Below are positions 10,486 through 20,395 of a DNA stretch of 64,000 nt, one piece after another. Both the position numbers and the translations under genes were made by a program. The stretch comes from Pantoea endophytica (lineage in GTDB: Bacteria > Pseudomonadota > Gammaproteobacteria > Enterobacterales > Enterobacteriaceae). Under the pieces are notes generated by a model. The model was not told the DNA's origin, did no database searches, and worked only from the letters and a program-made list of their open reading frames with translations. Each line of letters opens with the position of its first letter. The stretch's first letter is position 1. The stretch lies in the NCBI RefSeq assembly GCF_002858935.1, contig NZ_PJRT01000007.1:186001-250000 (forward strand), read 5' to 3'.

Positions 10486-11145
10486 ATGACCCAGGATGAA
10501 CTGAAAAAAGCGGTAGGTTGGGCAGCCCTGCAGTACGTAGAGCCCGGCACCATTGTCGGCGTAGGCACGGGATCGACGGCAGCGCATTTTATTGATGCAC
10601 TCAGCACCATGAAGAATCAGATTGAAGGTGCGGTTTCCAGCTCGGAAGCCTCAACGGAGAAACTGAAAGCGCTGGGCATTCACATCTTCGATCTCAACGA
10701 AATTGATGAACTGTCGGTGTACGTTGATGGCGCCGATGAGATCAATCCGCAGATGCAGATGATCAAAGGCGGTGGCGCAGCGCTGACGCGTGAGAAAATC
10801 GTTGCGGCGGTGGCGAAGAAATTTGTCTGCATTGCCGATGCATCGAAAGAAGTTGATGTGCTGGGCCATTTCCCGCTGCCGGTTGAAGTGATTCCGATGG
10901 CGCGTTCGTATGTGGCGCGTGAACTGGTCAAACTCGGCGGCTTGCCGGAGTATCGCCAGAACGTCATTACCGACAACGGCAACATTATTCTCGACGTGCA
11001 TAATCTGCGTATTCTCGATCCCATTAAGCTGGAAAAAACCATTAATGCGCTGCCGGGCGTAGTGACCGTTGGCCTGTTTGCGGGACGTGGTGCGGACGTC
11101 GCACTGATTGGTACCGCAGAAGGCGTGAAAACCATCGTAAAATGA
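10486..11145 (+). CDS. rpiA: Ribose-5-phosphate isomerase A
   Basis: Interconverts ribose-5-phosphate and ribulose-5-phosphate in the pentose phosphate pathway. The 219 residues equal the E. coli length. Conserved elements are [16 protein letters not shown] (phosphate loop), DGADEI (two acidic catalytic-site residues) and [13 protein letters not shown] (catalytic Lys and Glu). A TATACT hexamer at 10443-10448 is a possible -10. A terminator follows the stop. Neighbours argP and serA are as in E. coli. Confidence 0.98.
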   Translation: MTQDELKKAVGWAALQYVEPGTIVGVGTGSTAAHFIDALSTMKNQIEGAVSSSEASTEKLKALGIHIFDLNEIDELSVYVDGADEINPQMQMIKGGGAALTREKIVAAVAKKFVCIADASKEVDVLGHFPLPVEVIPMARSYVARELVKLGGLPEYRQNVITDNGNIILDVHNLRILDPIKLEKTINALPGVVTVGLFAGRGADVALIGTAEGVKTIVK

Positions 11146-11150
11146 TCTGT

Positions 11151-11177
11151 CCGGCGCGCGTAATGCGCCGGTTATTT
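11151..11177 (+). terminator. Terminator after rpiA
   Basis: CCGGCGC pairs with GCGCCGG over a seven-base loop, followed by the short T-rich tract TTATTT. It is a moderate terminator. Confidence 0.6.
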
Positions 11178-11215
11178 CCATCCGCAAAACATCTTTTCTC
11201 ACCAGGCTGAAATTT

Positions 11216-11231
11216 GGTGACTTATGTCACA
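11216..11231 (+). promoter_or_regulatory. CRP-like site upstream of serA
   Basis: GGTGA-CTTATG-TCACA differs from the CRP core TGTGA-N6-TCACA at one position and has A/T-rich flanks. It lies about 190 bp before the serA start. E. coli serA is controlled by Lrp and CRP; binding here is predicted, not shown. Confidence 0.45.
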
Positions 11232-11424
11232 AAAGATTCATCAGCAGTAAGTTCGTACTTCGTCCATTAAGGATGTCACGATTTTGTACGGCATTGTGCT
11301 GTCTCCGCGTGGGCGCGTGCTGGCTCCCAGGCAATCGTTTGTATTGCTGCGCACGAAATTTTTGATATTTTGACAGAAGGCTACCTTATGGTAGTCCTCA
11401 TTGAATTCTGAATAGGGTCGGGAA

Positions 11425-12663
11425 ATGGCAAAGGTATCACTGGAAAAAGACAAGATTAAGTTCCTGCTGGTGGAAGGCGTTCACCAGAGTGCGCTGGAAA
11501 ACCTGCGTGCAGCAGGCTACACCAACATCGAGTTTCACAAAGGGGCGCTGGATGCGGAGTCGCTGAAATCCTCCATCCGCGATGCGCACTTCATTGGTAT
11601 CCGTTCCCGTACCCAACTGACTGAAGAGATCTTTGCTGCCGCAGAAAAGCTGGTAGCAGTCGGCTGCTTCTGTATCGGTACCAACCAGGTTGATCTCGGT
11701 GCAGCGGCGAAACGCGGTGTGCCGGTGTTCAACGCGCCGTTCTCCAACACCCGTTCTGTTGCAGAGCTGGTGATTGGCGAAATGCTGCTGATGCTGCGTG
11801 GCATTCCGGAAGCCAACGCCAAAGCGCACCGTGGCATCTGGAATAAAGTCGCCAACGGTTCGTTTGAAGCTCGCGGCAAGAAACTGGGCATCATCGGTTA
11901 CGGCCACATCGGTATGCAGCTGGGTGTACTGGCAGAAAGCCTCGGTATGCACGTGTTCTTCTACGATATCGAAAGCAAGCTGCCGCTGGGTAACGCCACT
12001 CAGGTGCGTCATCTCTCCGATCTGCTCAACATGAGCGACGTGGTCAGCCTGCACGTTCCTGAAACGCCATCCACTCAGAACATGATTGGCGCGGAAGAGC
12101 TGGCGCTGATGAAGCCGGGTGCGCTGCTGATCAACGCCGCGCGCGGTACCGTGATCGATATTCCGGCGCTGTGTGATGCCTTGGCGAATAAACATCTGTC
12201 CGGTGCCGCTATCGACGTCTTCCCGGTCGAGCCTGCGACTAACAGCGATCCGTTTAACTCACCGCTGTGCGAGTTCGATAACGTGATCCTGACGCCGCAC
12301 ATTGGTGGTTCAACGCAGGAAGCGCAGGAAAACATCGGTATCGAAGTGGCTGGCAAGCTGGCGAAATACTCCGACAACGGTTCTACGCTGTCTGCGGTTA
12401 ACTTCCCGGAAGTCTCACTGCCGATGCATGCGGCAAGTGCTAGCCGTCTGCTGCACATCCATGAAAACCGTCCGGGTGTGCTGACCGCCATTAACCAGAT
12501 TTTTGCCGAGCAGGGCATCAACATCGCCGCGCAGTATCTGCAAACCACGCCGATTATGGGCTACGTGGTGATCGATATTGATGCTGAGCAGGATGCAGCG
12601 GATAAAGCGCTGCAGGCGATGAAGGCGATTCCGGGCACCATCCGCGCCCGTCTGCTGTACTGA
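11425..12663 (+). CDS. serA: D-3-phosphoglycerate dehydrogenase
   Basis: Catalyses the first step of serine synthesis, oxidising 3-phosphoglycerate with NAD. The 412 residues match the family. The NAD-binding motif is GIIGYGHIGMQLG near residue 157. The catalytic arginine lies in LINAARGTVID and the catalytic histidine in TPHIGGSTQEA. The C-terminal ACT domain (LHIHENRPGVLTAINQIF to the end) gives serine feedback inhibition. A 279-bp upstream region contains a CRP-like site, suggesting complex control. A perfect terminator follows. Confidence 0.98.
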   Translation: MAKVSLEKDKIKFLLVEGVHQSALENLRAAGYTNIEFHKGALDAESLKSSIRDAHFIGIRSRTQLTEEIFAAAEKLVAVGCFCIGTNQVDLGAAAKRGVPVFNAPFSNTRSVAELVIGEMLLMLRGIPEANAKAHRGIWNKVANGSFEARGKKLGIIGYGHIGMQLGVLAESLGMHVFFYDIESKLPLGNATQVRHLSDLLNMSDVVSLHVPETPSTQNMIGAEELALMKPGALLINAARGTVIDIPALCDALANKHLSGAAIDVFPVEPATNSDPFNSPLCEFDNVILTPHIGGSTQEAQENIGIEVAGKLAKYSDNGSTLSAVNFPEVSLPMHAASASRLLHIHENRPGVLTAINQIFAEQGINIAAQYLQTTPIMGYVVIDIDAEQDAADKALQAMKAIPGTIRARLLY

Positions 12664-12669
12664 TTAAAC

Positions 12670-12696
12670 AGGGCGCCATTGGCGCCCTTTGTTTTT
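12670..12696 (+). terminator. Terminator after serA
   Basis: AGGGCGCC pairs with GGCGCCCT over a three-base loop and is followed by TTGTTTTT. It separates convergent serA and fau. Confidence 0.85.
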
Positions 12697-12701
12697 CCTG
12701 C

Positions 12702-13298
12702 TCACGCTTCCCACTGCCACAGTTTCGATGGCGTCAGTATCGCGGGGAGCGGCACATCCCAGGCGGCAACCGGCAATGCTTCTACGCGCTGACAATCATG
12801 TGCGATGCCCACCGGAAGAAAACCATGCTGCTGCCAGTTTTGCAGCGTGCGATCGTAGAATCCGCCACCCATTCCCAAACGTTGGCCAGCATAGTCAAAC
12901 GCCACCAGCGGCACCAGCATCACATCCAGCTGATCCAACGTGGCCAGTTGCGTGATATCCAGCGGCGGTTCCGGGATGTGAAGTTTATTTGGCGCGAGTG
13001 GCGTTTCTGGCGTGTAACGGATAAACAGCAGATTGCCCGGCGAGAAGGGATGAAGCACCGGTAAATAAACCTGCTTTTTTTGCTGCCAAAGTTTGGCGAT
13101 CAGTGGGCGGGTGTTGATCTCTCCATCGACAGATAAAAACAGCGCAATGCGTTGGGCATTAGCGATCGGCGCAATGTTGATGGCGTGTTCAGCCAACTGA
13201 TCGGCGGCTTGTTCCTGTTGCTCAGACGTGAGATTACGGCGCAAATGGCGCACATGCTGACGGATGTCTTGACGGTCGAGAAGGGAGGGCGCTGGCAT
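12702..13298 (-). CDS. fau: 5-formyltetrahydrofolate cyclo-ligase
   Basis: Converts 5-formyl-THF to 5,10-methenyl-THF using ATP. The 198-residue protein contains the family signature GMGGGFYDRTL near the C-terminal third and the upstream VPLVAFDYAGQRLG. An N-terminal basic helix (RQHVRHLRRNLTSEQQ) is typical. It lies downstream of the 6S RNA gene on the same strand, as in E. coli where ssrS and fau (ygfA) are co-transcribed. No strong Shine-Dalgarno precedes the ATG, so the exact start is less certain than the identity. Confidence 0.94.
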   Translation of the reverse strand: MPAPSLLDRQDIRQHVRHLRRNLTSEQQEQAADQLAEHAINIAPIANAQRIALFLSVDGEINTRPLIAKLWQQKKQVYLPVLHPFSPGNLLFIRYTPETPLAPNKLHIPEPPLDITQLATLDQLDVMLVPLVAFDYAGQRLGMGGGFYDRTLQNWQQHGFLPVGIAHDCQRVEALPVAAWDVPLPAILTPSKLWQWEA

Positions 13299-13377
13299 GA
13301 TATCTATATCCCCGGAATAATCGCTTCTTAAAAGCGATTATATCATGCGAACCGGGGAAACAGACTTGCTACTAAAT

Positions 13378-13562
13378 GGAGATCTCCGAGATGCCGCCGC
13401 AGGCTGTAACCCTTGAACCCTTGGTTCAAGGTGAACATGCCGTCACAACTATTAGGCTTCTCGGACGGACCGAGCATGCGCACAAATTGTGGAGCGTCAC
13501 ATTCTGTTGGTATGAAATATCGGCTCAGGGGACTGGCCCGCTTGCAAACATCTCAGAGAAAA
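13378..13562 (-). ncRNA. ssrS: 6S RNA
   Basis: Read on the minus strand, the 5' end TTTCTCTGAGATGTTTGCAA, the segment GCGGGCCAGTCCCCTGAGCC and the 3' end GGCATCTCGGAGAT match E. coli 6S RNA. So does the inner TTGAACCAAGGGTTCAAGGG hairpin. The 5' CTCTGAGATG and 3' CATCTCGGAG arms close the long stem. The length of about 185 nt agrees with the family. 6S RNA mimics an open promoter and sequesters sigma-70 RNA polymerase in stationary phase. Context zapA-ssrS-fau is conserved. Ends are accurate to a few bases. Confidence 0.96.
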
Positions 13563-13601
13563 TTTACTTCACCGTCACTCTAACATGAGGACCATGAAGC
13601 T

Positions 13602-13931
13602 TTATTCAAAATTAGGGCCCTGGCGGTCAGTTATGCGACCTTGCTCTACTAACGCTTGTTCAATGGTCTGCTGCAGCATGCGGATACGTTGTTCCATGTT
13701 TGCTGCATAGTCGCGCGTCTTACCTTTCTCTTGTGCCAACTCGTGGCAGATGTTTAACGCGGCGATGAACACCAGTTGCTCTGTATTGGTGACTCTAGTG
13801 CGAACTTTTAAATCTTGCAACCGTTGATTGAGATCCTCTGCGGCCAGATTCAGCGCATCTTGCTGTTCAGGCGGGCAATTCACTCTTAACGAACGACCAA
13901 AAATTTGAATATCTACTGGTTGTGCAGACAT
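13602..13931 (-). CDS. zapA: Cell division protein ZapA
   Basis: A 109-residue FtsZ-ring-associated protein that bundles FtsZ protofilaments. It starts [20 protein letters not shown], the globular head signature. A long C-terminal coiled coil follows ([35 protein letters not shown]). It is divergent from ygfB and about 40 bp upstream of the 6S RNA gene on the same strand, so ssrS may receive readthrough from zapA as well as from its own promoter. Confidence 0.96.
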   Translation of the reverse strand: MSAQPVDIQIFGRSLRVNCPPEQQDALNLAAEDLNQRLQDLKVRTRVTNTEQLVFIAALNICHELAQEKGKTRDYAANMEQRIRMLQQTIEQALVEQGRITDRQGPNFE

Positions 13932-14101
13932 GCCACCATCCTAACTGATTACTTCGATCGCATCTCCCTTACCGGTCAATGGGTTGGGAGGTGCGAAACT
14001 ATATATACCCGAGTTATAAGTTACAACCCCTTTTCTGGAAACCCAGAGGCACCTGGTGGTAGCATAACACGAACTTATTCTGCCAACGACGACCAAAGCT
14101 T

Positions 14102-14683
14102 ATGTCTTTACAGAACGCAACGCCGAGTTACAACGCGCTGGCCGCGGCCCTTTCACAGCAGGGCGTGGGCATGACGCCAGCCGAAATGCATGGTCTCCTT
14201 TCCGGGATTCTATGCGGCGGCAATCAGGATACCAGCTGGAAAACCATGGTTCACGATCTCACCAACGAAGGCATGGCGTTTTCGCAGAGCCTGTCTCAGC
14301 CGCTGCAGGCGCTGCATGAAAGCCTGGCGACCACGCTGGAAGACGAAGGTTTTATGTTCCAGCTGATGTTGCCGGAAGACGATGACATCACGGTATTCGA
14401 TCGCGCGGATGCGCTGGCCGGTTGGGTAAACCACTTCCTGCTCGGTTTGGGTGTCACGCAGCCGAAGCTGGAGAAAGTGACCGGCGAAACTGGCGAAGCG
14501 ATTGACGATCTGCGCACCATCGCACAACTTGGCTATGACGAAGATGAAGATCAGGAAGAGCTGGAGCAGTCACTCGAAGAGGTGATTGAGTACGTGCGCG
14601 TTGCCGCTCTGCTGTGCCACGACACCTTCACGCGTCCCCATCAGCCAACGGCACCAGAAGTACAGAAACCTACGCTACATTAA
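14102..14683 (+). CDS. ygfB: UPF0149 family protein YgfB
   Basis: A 193-residue, strongly acidic helical protein of the YgfB/YecA family. Recognised by [19 protein letters not shown] near the N-terminus and the acidic stretch [32 protein letters not shown] near the C-terminus. Function is not well defined in E. coli; in Pseudomonas a homologue modulates regulator activity. It leads the ygfB-pepP-ubiH-ubiI operon; 50 bp separate it from pepP. Confidence 0.94.
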   Translation: MSLQNATPSYNALAAALSQQGVGMTPAEMHGLLSGILCGGNQDTSWKTMVHDLTNEGMAFSQSLSQPLQALHESLATTLEDEGFMFQLMLPEDDDITVFDRADALAGWVNHFLLGLGVTQPKLEKVTGETGEAIDDLRTIAQLGYDEDEDQEELEQSLEEVIEYVRVAALLCHDTFTRPHQPTAPEVQKPTLH

Positions 14684-14733
14684 GCGCGTCAATGCGGGTG
14701 CGTTGTGGCCCGTCTTCAACAGGGAGTGCAAAC

Positions 14734-16056
14734 ATGATTACCTTGGATACGTTTCAACAACGTCGTCAGGCGCTGATTGCCCGCATGGCGCCAGGCAGTG
14801 CGGCGTTAATTTTTGCTGCACCTGAAGTGACGCGCAGCAACGACACCGAATACAGCTTTCGTCAAAACAGCGACTTCTGGTACTTCACCGGTTTTAATGA
14901 ACCGCAGGCGCTGCTGGTCTTAATCAAAAGTGATGATAAGCACAATCACAGCGTGCTGTTCAATCGCGTGCGTGACCTGACGGCCGAAATCTGGTTTGGT
15001 CGCCGCCTTGGCCAGGATGCCGCACCGGCGAAACTGGGTGTCGATCGCGCTTTGCCGTGGGATGACATCGGCGAGCAGTTGCATCAACTGCTTAACGGCC
15101 TGGATGTGGTTTACCACGCGCAGGGCGAATACGCAGAAGCCGATCAGCTGGTGTTCAGCGCGCTGGACAAACTGCGTCGCGGCTTCCGTCAAAACCTTAG
15201 CGCGCCCGACACAGTTACCGACTGGCGTCCGTGGGTGCACGACATGCGCCTGTTCAAAAGCGCAGAAGAGATTGAGATTCTGCGCCGCGCCGGAAAAATC
15301 AGCGCGCTGGCGCACACGCGAGCGATGCAAGCCTGTCGTCCGGGCATGTTCGAATATCAGCTGGAAGGCGAAATTCATCACGAATTCAATCGCCACGGCG
15401 CGCGTTTCCCCTCGTACAACACCATTGTCGGTTCGGGCGAAAACGGCTGTATTCTGCACTACACCGAAAACGAATCGGAAATGCGCGATGGCGACTTAGT
15501 GCTGATTGACGCAGGCTGTGAATTCCACGGCTACGCGGGCGATATCACCCGCACCTTCCCGGTCAACGGCACCTTCAGCGAGCCGCAGCGCGCCATCTAC
15601 GACATCGTGCTGGCTTCGCTCTACAAAGCGTTGTCGATGTTCCGTCCGGGCATCAGCATCCATGACGTTAACGACGAGGTGGTGCGCATAATGATTACCG
15701 GCCTGGTCGATCTCGGCATTCTGGATGGCAACATCGATACGCTGTTTGAAGAGCAGGCGCATCGTCCGTTCTTCATGCACGGTTTGAGTCACTGGCTGGG
15801 GCTGGATGTGCACGATGTCGGCCATTATGGCACGCCAAGCCGCGACCGCGTGCTAGAGCCGGGCATGGTGCTGACGGTTGAGCCTGGCTTGTATATCGCG
15901 CCAGATGCCAAAGTACCGCCACAATATCGCGGCATTGGCATTCGCATCGAAGATGACATCGTTATCACCGCCGACGGCAACGAAAATCTCACCGACAGCG
16001 TAGTCAAAGACGCTGACGCGATTGAAGCCTTGATGGCGGCGGCACGTCACGCATGA
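14734..16056 (+). CDS. pepP: Xaa-Pro aminopeptidase P
   Basis: Cytosolic dinuclear-metal (Mn) aminopeptidase that removes an N-terminal residue preceding proline. The ATG at 14734 follows AGGGAG by seven bases and gives 440 residues, one short of E. coli PepP; a longer opening overlaps ygfB and is not used. The creatinase-like N-domain is followed by the pita-bread domain with metal ligands in LIDAGCEFHGYAGDITRTFP, HGLSHWLGLDVHDVG, VLTVEPGLY and GIRIEDD. The stop overlaps the ubiH ATG by four bases (ATGA), implying translational coupling. Confidence 0.97.
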   Translation: MITLDTFQQRRQALIARMAPGSAALIFAAPEVTRSNDTEYSFRQNSDFWYFTGFNEPQALLVLIKSDDKHNHSVLFNRVRDLTAEIWFGRRLGQDAAPAKLGVDRALPWDDIGEQLHQLLNGLDVVYHAQGEYAEADQLVFSALDKLRRGFRQNLSAPDTVTDWRPWVHDMRLFKSAEEIEILRRAGKISALAHTRAMQACRPGMFEYQLEGEIHHEFNRHGARFPSYNTIVGSGENGCILHYTENESEMRDGDLVLIDAGCEFHGYAGDITRTFPVNGTFSEPQRAIYDIVLASLYKALSMFRPGISIHDVNDEVVRIMITGLVDLGILDGNIDTLFEEQAHRPFFMHGLSHWLGLDVHDVGHYGTPSRDRVLEPGMVLTVEPGLYIAPDAKVPPQYRGIGIRIEDDIVITADGNENLTDSVVKDADAIEALMAAARHA

Positions 16057-17231
16057 GCATTTTGATTGCCGGCGGCGGCATGACCGGTGCGACTTTGGCG
16101 CTGGCGATTTCACATCTGACGCAAGGCCAACTGCCGGTTACCCTGATTGAGCGCAGCCAGCCCGACAGCCGCGCGCATCCCGGTTTCGATGGACGCGCGA
16201 TTGCCCTGGCGGCTGGCACCTGTCAGCAGTTAGCGGATATCGATCTGTGGCGCTCGCTGGCCGATTGCGCCACGCCCATCACCGATATTCACGTTTCCGA
16301 TCGCGGTCATACCGGCTTTGTTTCGCTTAAAGCGCAAGATCATCAGTTGCCTGCGCTCGGTCAGGTGGTTGAACTGTTTGATGTCGGCCAGCGGCTGTTT
16401 CAACGCCTGCAAAAAGCGTCAGGCGTCACGCTGCGCTGCCCGGATCATGTAACTTCGGTAGCGCGTACGGCGGATAATGTGCAGGTGATGTTGAACAGCG
16501 GCGAACAGTTGGCAGGCGCATTACTGGTGGCCGCTGACGGTTCGCGTTCACCTTTAGGCGCGTCCTGCGGTATCACCTGGCAGCGCGATGATTATCAGCA
16601 GCTGGCGGTTATCGCCAACGTGTCGACGCAGTTGCCGCATCAGGGCCGCGCCTTTGAGCGCTTTACCGAATACGGCCCGCTGGCGCTGTTGCCGATGTCC
16701 GGCAACCGCATGTCGCTGGTGTGGTGCCACCCGCTTGAGGCGCAAGCAACGATTAAGCAGTGGGATGATGCGACCTTCCTGCAAGAACTGCAGCGCGCAT
16801 TCGGCTGGCGTCTGGGGCGCTTCACGCATACCGGTCAACGCGAGCATTATCCGCTGGCGCTGCAAACCGCTGAACGTCAGGTGACACATCGTCTGGCGCT
16901 GGTGGGCAACGCGGCGCAAACGCTGCATCCCATTGCCGGACAAGGCTTCAACCTGGGTCTGCGCGACGTGATGTCGCTGGCGGAAACGCTGGCAGGCGCA
17001 TATCGTCAGCAGCAAGATCCCGGCAGTTTCGCGGTATTACAGCATTTTGCCGCGCGACGTCAGCCCGATCGTGCCGCCACTGTTGGCGTCACTGACGGTT
17101 TAGTCCGACTGTTTGCTAACCGCTATGCGCCGTTGGTAGCAGGACGAAATCTTGGGCTGGTGGCGATGGACCATCTGCCTTGGCTACGAAATCCACTTGC
17201 CGCGCGCACGCTCGGCTGGGTTAAGCGTTAA
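16053..17231 (+). CDS. ubiH: 2-octaprenyl-6-methoxyphenol hydroxylase
   Basis: Flavin monooxygenase that hydroxylates the ubiquinone ring intermediate. The 392 residues carry the FAD dinucleotide motif LIAGGGMTGATLALAI at the extreme N-terminus and the second FAD motif LVGNAAQTLHPIAGQGFNLG near 280. In the latter, GNAAQ replaces the common GDAAH, as also in E. coli UbiH. It overlaps pepP by four bases and precedes its paralogue ubiI by 20 bp, giving two successive ring hydroxylases in one operon. Confidence 0.96.
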   Translation: MSILIAGGGMTGATLALAISHLTQGQLPVTLIERSQPDSRAHPGFDGRAIALAAGTCQQLADIDLWRSLADCATPITDIHVSDRGHTGFVSLKAQDHQLPALGQVVELFDVGQRLFQRLQKASGVTLRCPDHVTSVARTADNVQVMLNSGEQLAGALLVAADGSRSPLGASCGITWQRDDYQQLAVIANVSTQLPHQGRAFERFTEYGPLALLPMSGNRMSLVWCHPLEAQATIKQWDDATFLQELQRAFGWRLGRFTHTGQREHYPLALQTAERQVTHRLALVGNAAQTLHPIAGQGFNLGLRDVMSLAETLAGAYRQQQDPGSFAVLQHFAARRQPDRAATVGVTDGLVRLFANRYAPLVAGRNLGLVAMDHLPWLRNPLAARTLGWVKR

Positions 17232-17251
17232 GCACGAATTAAGGGGCAGCA

Positions 17252-18454
17252 ATGCAAACTTTTGATGTGGCAATTGCCGGAGGCGGCATGGTGGGTTTGG
17301 CCGTCGCCTGCGGACTTCAAGGCAGCGGCTTACGCGTTGCCGTGCTGGAAAAAGCACCCGAGCCACAGTTTGATCCGGCGGCCAATGCGTCGATTCGCGT
17401 CTCCGCCATCAACGCTGCCAGTGAACGTTTGCTGCAAAAGCTCGATGTCTGGTCGAGCATCCTGGCGCTGCGCGCCAGCGCCTATCACGGCATGGAAGTG
17501 TGGGATCAGGACAGCTTTGGCTCAATCAGCTTTGATGACGAGCAGCAGGGTTTATCGCATCTTGGCCATATTATTGAAAACGAAGTGATCCATAGCGCGT
17601 TGTGGCAGCGTGCCAGTCAGAGCAGCGATATTACGCTGTTTGCCCCGGCGCAGCTGCAGCAAGTGGCGTTTGGCGACAACGAAGCCTTCATTACGTTGCA
17701 GGATGGCAGCATGATGAGCGCACGTTTGCTGGTGGCGGCCGACGGCGCCAATTCGTGGCTGCGCGATAAAGCGGATATCCCGCTGACTTTCTGGGATTAC
17801 GAGCATCACGCGCTGGTGGCGAACATCCGCACCGATATGCCGCATGATGCGATTGCGCGTCAGGTGTTTCACGGCGACGGTATTCTGGCGTTCCTGCCGA
17901 TGCAGGATCCACACTTATGCTCGATCGTCTGGTCGCTCGCGCCACAGGAAGCGGCACGCTTGCAATCGATGCCGGAAGCGCTATTTAATCAGCAGCTGTC
18001 GGTGGCGTTTGATATGCGGCTTGGCTTGTGTCAGGTCGAGAGTGAACGTAAAACCTTCCCGTTGACGGCACGTTATGCGCGTAACTTTGCCGCGCACCGT
18101 TTGGCGCTGGTCGGCGATGCCGCCCACACCATCCATCCGCTGGCCGGGCAGGGCGTAAATCTCGGCTTTATGGATGCGGCTGAATTAATTGGTGAAATTC
18201 GGCGATTGCATCAGGAAGGCAAAGACATTGGCCAGCATCTCTATCTGCGTCGCTATGAGCGCAGCCGCAAGCACAGTGCGGCGATGATGCTGGCGGGGAT
18301 GCAGGGTTTCCGCGAGCTGTTTGCTGGCACCCATCCCGCGAAAAAGCTGCTGCGTGATGTTGGCCTCAAGCTCGCCGACACGTTACCTGGCGTTAAACCG
18401 CTGATGCTGAAACAGGCGATGGGGCTTAACGATCTACCCAGATGGATACGCTAA
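17252..18454 (+). CDS. ubiI: Ubiquinone C5-hydroxylase UbiI (VisC)
   Basis: FAD-dependent aerobic hydroxylase of the ubiquinone pathway. The 400 residues contain VAIAGGGMVGLAVACGLQG (FAD site), RVSAINAASE and LVGDAAHTIHPLAGQGVNLGFMDAAEL. It is a paralogue of the preceding ubiH and the last gene of the ygfB-pepP-ubiH-ubiI operon, closed by a strong terminator. Length and motifs agree with E. coli (400 residues). Confidence 0.96.
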   Translation: MQTFDVAIAGGGMVGLAVACGLQGSGLRVAVLEKAPEPQFDPAANASIRVSAINAASERLLQKLDVWSSILALRASAYHGMEVWDQDSFGSISFDDEQQGLSHLGHIIENEVIHSALWQRASQSSDITLFAPAQLQQVAFGDNEAFITLQDGSMMSARLLVAADGANSWLRDKADIPLTFWDYEHHALVANIRTDMPHDAIARQVFHGDGILAFLPMQDPHLCSIVWSLAPQEAARLQSMPEALFNQQLSVAFDMRLGLCQVESERKTFPLTARYARNFAAHRLALVGDAAHTIHPLAGQGVNLGFMDAAELIGEIRRLHQEGKDIGQHLYLRRYERSRKHSAAMMLAGMQGFRELFAGTHPAKKLLRDVGLKLADTLPGVKPLMLKQAMGLNDLPRWIR

Positions 18455-18466
18455 TCATTTCAGCTG

Positions 18467-18496
18467 ACGGCGCCCAATTGGGCGCCGTTTTTCTTT
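18467..18496 (+). terminator. Terminator after ubiI
   Basis: ACGGCGCCC pairs with GGGCGCCGT over AATT, followed by TTTTCTTT. Confidence 0.9.
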
Positions 18497-18876
18497 CCTG
18501 CACCCCAATGATGCAGCGATGCACCGCGATCGCGCCTCGTTTGATTTATTCTAATTTGACGCCGTAATTCGCATTAGATTAATTCATGTCATAGCCCTGC
18601 GTATGCCGGACCATTTCTTAATCCTGTGGCGTGTATTCCCTCAATTTGCTGCATGAAAGTAATTTAGTCGTATTTTGTGCGAGGCTAATCACAATAATGC
18701 AGTGATTTATGCTGGGCGTTGTTCGATGATTTGATGAAAGGTGGTAGTGTTTCGCCCTCGTTTTCCTCATGGTTAATTGCCACATTAGGTGATAACTTCA
18801 GCACAAAGAGAACGTTTGCGTCAGCCTCATTAGGCGACGCAGGCGCGTCACACTCACTTGTCTTCACAGGATGGTT
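18497..18876 (+). promoter_or_regulatory. gcvT upstream control region with PurR-like box
   Basis: This 380-bp gene-free stretch is AT-rich and precedes the glycine cleavage operon. At 18806-18821 the sequence AAGAGAACGTTTGCGT matches the PurR operator ACGCAAACGTTTGCGT at 13 of 16 positions, about 56 bp before the gcvT start. In E. coli gcvTHP is repressed by PurR and controlled by GcvA and Lrp. No tandem glycine-riboswitch-like structure was seen. A 67-codon ORF on the opposite strand is not convincing. Confidence 0.55.
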
Positions 18877-19974
18877 ATGACTCAGCAAACGCCTCTATTC
18901 GAACAGCATCAGGCAAGCGGTGCACGCATGGTGGACTTCCACGGTTGGATGATGCCGCTGCATTACGGCTCGCAAATGGATGAGCATCACGCGGTGCGTA
19001 ACGATGCCGGCATGTTTGATGTTTCCCACATGACCATCGTCGATCTGCACGGCGCACGTACCCGCGAATTCCTGCGCTATCTGCTGGCAAACGATGTCGC
19101 CAAGCTCACCCAGCCGGGCAAAGCCCTGTATACCGGCATGTTGAATGCCTCTGCTGGCGTCATTGATGATTTGATTGTTTACTTTATGAGCGAAGATTTC
19201 TTCCGTCTGGTGGTGAACTCCGCTACGAGAGAGAAAGATTTAGCCTGGATTAAACAGCATGCGCAGCCGTTTGGCGTTGAGCTGACCGAACGTGACGATT
19301 TGGCGCTGATTGCGGTGCAAGGTCCAAACGCGCAGCAGAAAGCACAAACGCTGTTGAGCGCCGCTCAGCGTGATGCCGTTGCCGGCATGAAACCCTTCTT
19401 TGGCGTGCAGGCCGAAAACCTGTTTATCGCTACCACCGGCTACACCGGCGAAGCGGGTTATGAGATTGCCATGCCAGCGACTGAAGCCGCCGCTTTCTGG
19501 CAGCAGCTGTTGGCCGCAGGCGTTAAACCGGCTGGACTCGGTGCGCGTGACACGCTGCGTCTGGAAGCGGGCATGAACCTGTACGGTCAGGAGATGGATG
19601 AGGGCGTTTCGCCGCTCGCCGCCAATATGGGCTGGACCATCAGTTGGGAACCTGCCGATCGCGATTTCATTGGCCGTGATGCTCTGCAAGCGCAGCGCGA
19701 GCACGGCCCCGAACAGCTGGTTGGCCTGGTGATGACCGAAAAAGGGGTGCTGCGTAACGGGTTAACGGTGCGCTTCACCGATCAACAAGGTCAGCCGCAG
19801 CAAGGTATTATTACCAGTGGTTCCTTCTCACCAACCCTGGGTTACAGCATCGCGCTGGCGCGTGTGCCAGCCGGCATTGGTGAGCAGGCGATTGTGGAAA
19901 TCCGCAACCGTGAAATGCCAGTGAAAGTCACCAAACCGATTTTTGTTCGCGCCGGTAAGCCGGTTGCCCAGTAA
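18877..19974 (+). CDS. gcvT: Glycine cleavage T-protein (aminomethyltransferase)
   Basis: Transfers the methylene group from the lipoyl aminomethyl arm of GcvH to tetrahydrofolate, releasing ammonia. The start [11 protein letters not shown] at 18877 is preferred over an ATG six bases earlier because AGGA ends five bases before it. It has 365 residues. Landmarks: [33 protein letters not shown] and [16 protein letters not shown]. First gene of gcvTHP; 23 bp separate it from gcvH. Confidence 0.97.
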   Translation: MTQQTPLFEQHQASGARMVDFHGWMMPLHYGSQMDEHHAVRNDAGMFDVSHMTIVDLHGARTREFLRYLLANDVAKLTQPGKALYTGMLNASAGVIDDLIVYFMSEDFFRLVVNSATREKDLAWIKQHAQPFGVELTERDDLALIAVQGPNAQQKAQTLLSAAQRDAVAGMKPFFGVQAENLFIATTGYTGEAGYEIAMPATEAAAFWQQLLAAGVKPAGLGARDTLRLEAGMNLYGQEMDEGVSPLAANMGWTISWEPADRDFIGRDALQAQREHGPEQLVGLVMTEKGVLRNGLTVRFTDQQGQPQQGIITSGSFSPTLGYSIALARVPAGIGEQAIVEIRNREMPVKVTKPIFVRAGKPVAQ

Positions 19975-19997
19975 TTTTTTTTCAGGAGAAATGGCCA

Positions 19998-20384
19998 ATG
20001 AGCAATGTGCCAAATGAATTGAAATACCGCGATAGCCACGAATGGGTCCGTAAAGAAGCCGACGGCACCTTCACTGTGGGTATCACCGAACACGCACAGG
20101 AACTGCTGGGCGATATGGTGTTTGTCGATCTGCCAGACGTCGGTGCCACCTTCTCGGCCGGTGATGACTGCGCCGTTGCGGAGTCGGTAAAAGCGGCTTC
20201 AGACATCTACGCGCCACTGAGCGGTGAGATTGTGGCGGTGAACGACAATCTGGGCGATTCGCCAGAGCTGGTCAACAGCGCGCCGTACGCCGATGGTTGG
20301 CTGTTCCGCATCAAAGCCAGCGACGAATCAGAACTCGACGCGATGCTTGATGCCGATGCCTATAAAGCCGCAATCGACGAGTAA
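19998..20384 (+). CDS. gcvH: Glycine cleavage H-protein
   Basis: Lipoyl carrier that shuttles the aminomethyl group between the P, T and L proteins. The 128-residue protein has the lipoylated lysine at position 65 within [19 protein letters not shown], the same number as in E. coli. AGGAGAAATGGCCA precedes the ATG. A 100-bp gap containing a hairpin with a T-run separates it from gcvP. Confidence 0.98.
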   Translation: MSNVPNELKYRDSHEWVRKEADGTFTVGITEHAQELLGDMVFVDLPDVGATFSAGDDCAVAESVKAASDIYAPLSGEIVAVNDNLGDSPELVNSAPYADGWLFRIKASDESELDAMLDADAYKAAIDE

Positions 20385-20395
20385 CCGGTAGTGGC

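Noticed and set aside
13376..13588. 70-codon ORF on the plus strand
   Set aside because: It lies exactly antisense to the 6S RNA gene; its openness follows from the RNA sequence.
18685..18888. 67-codon ORF antisense in the gcvT leader
   Set aside because: No family resemblance or ribosome site, and it overlaps the gcvT start and the PurR-like box.
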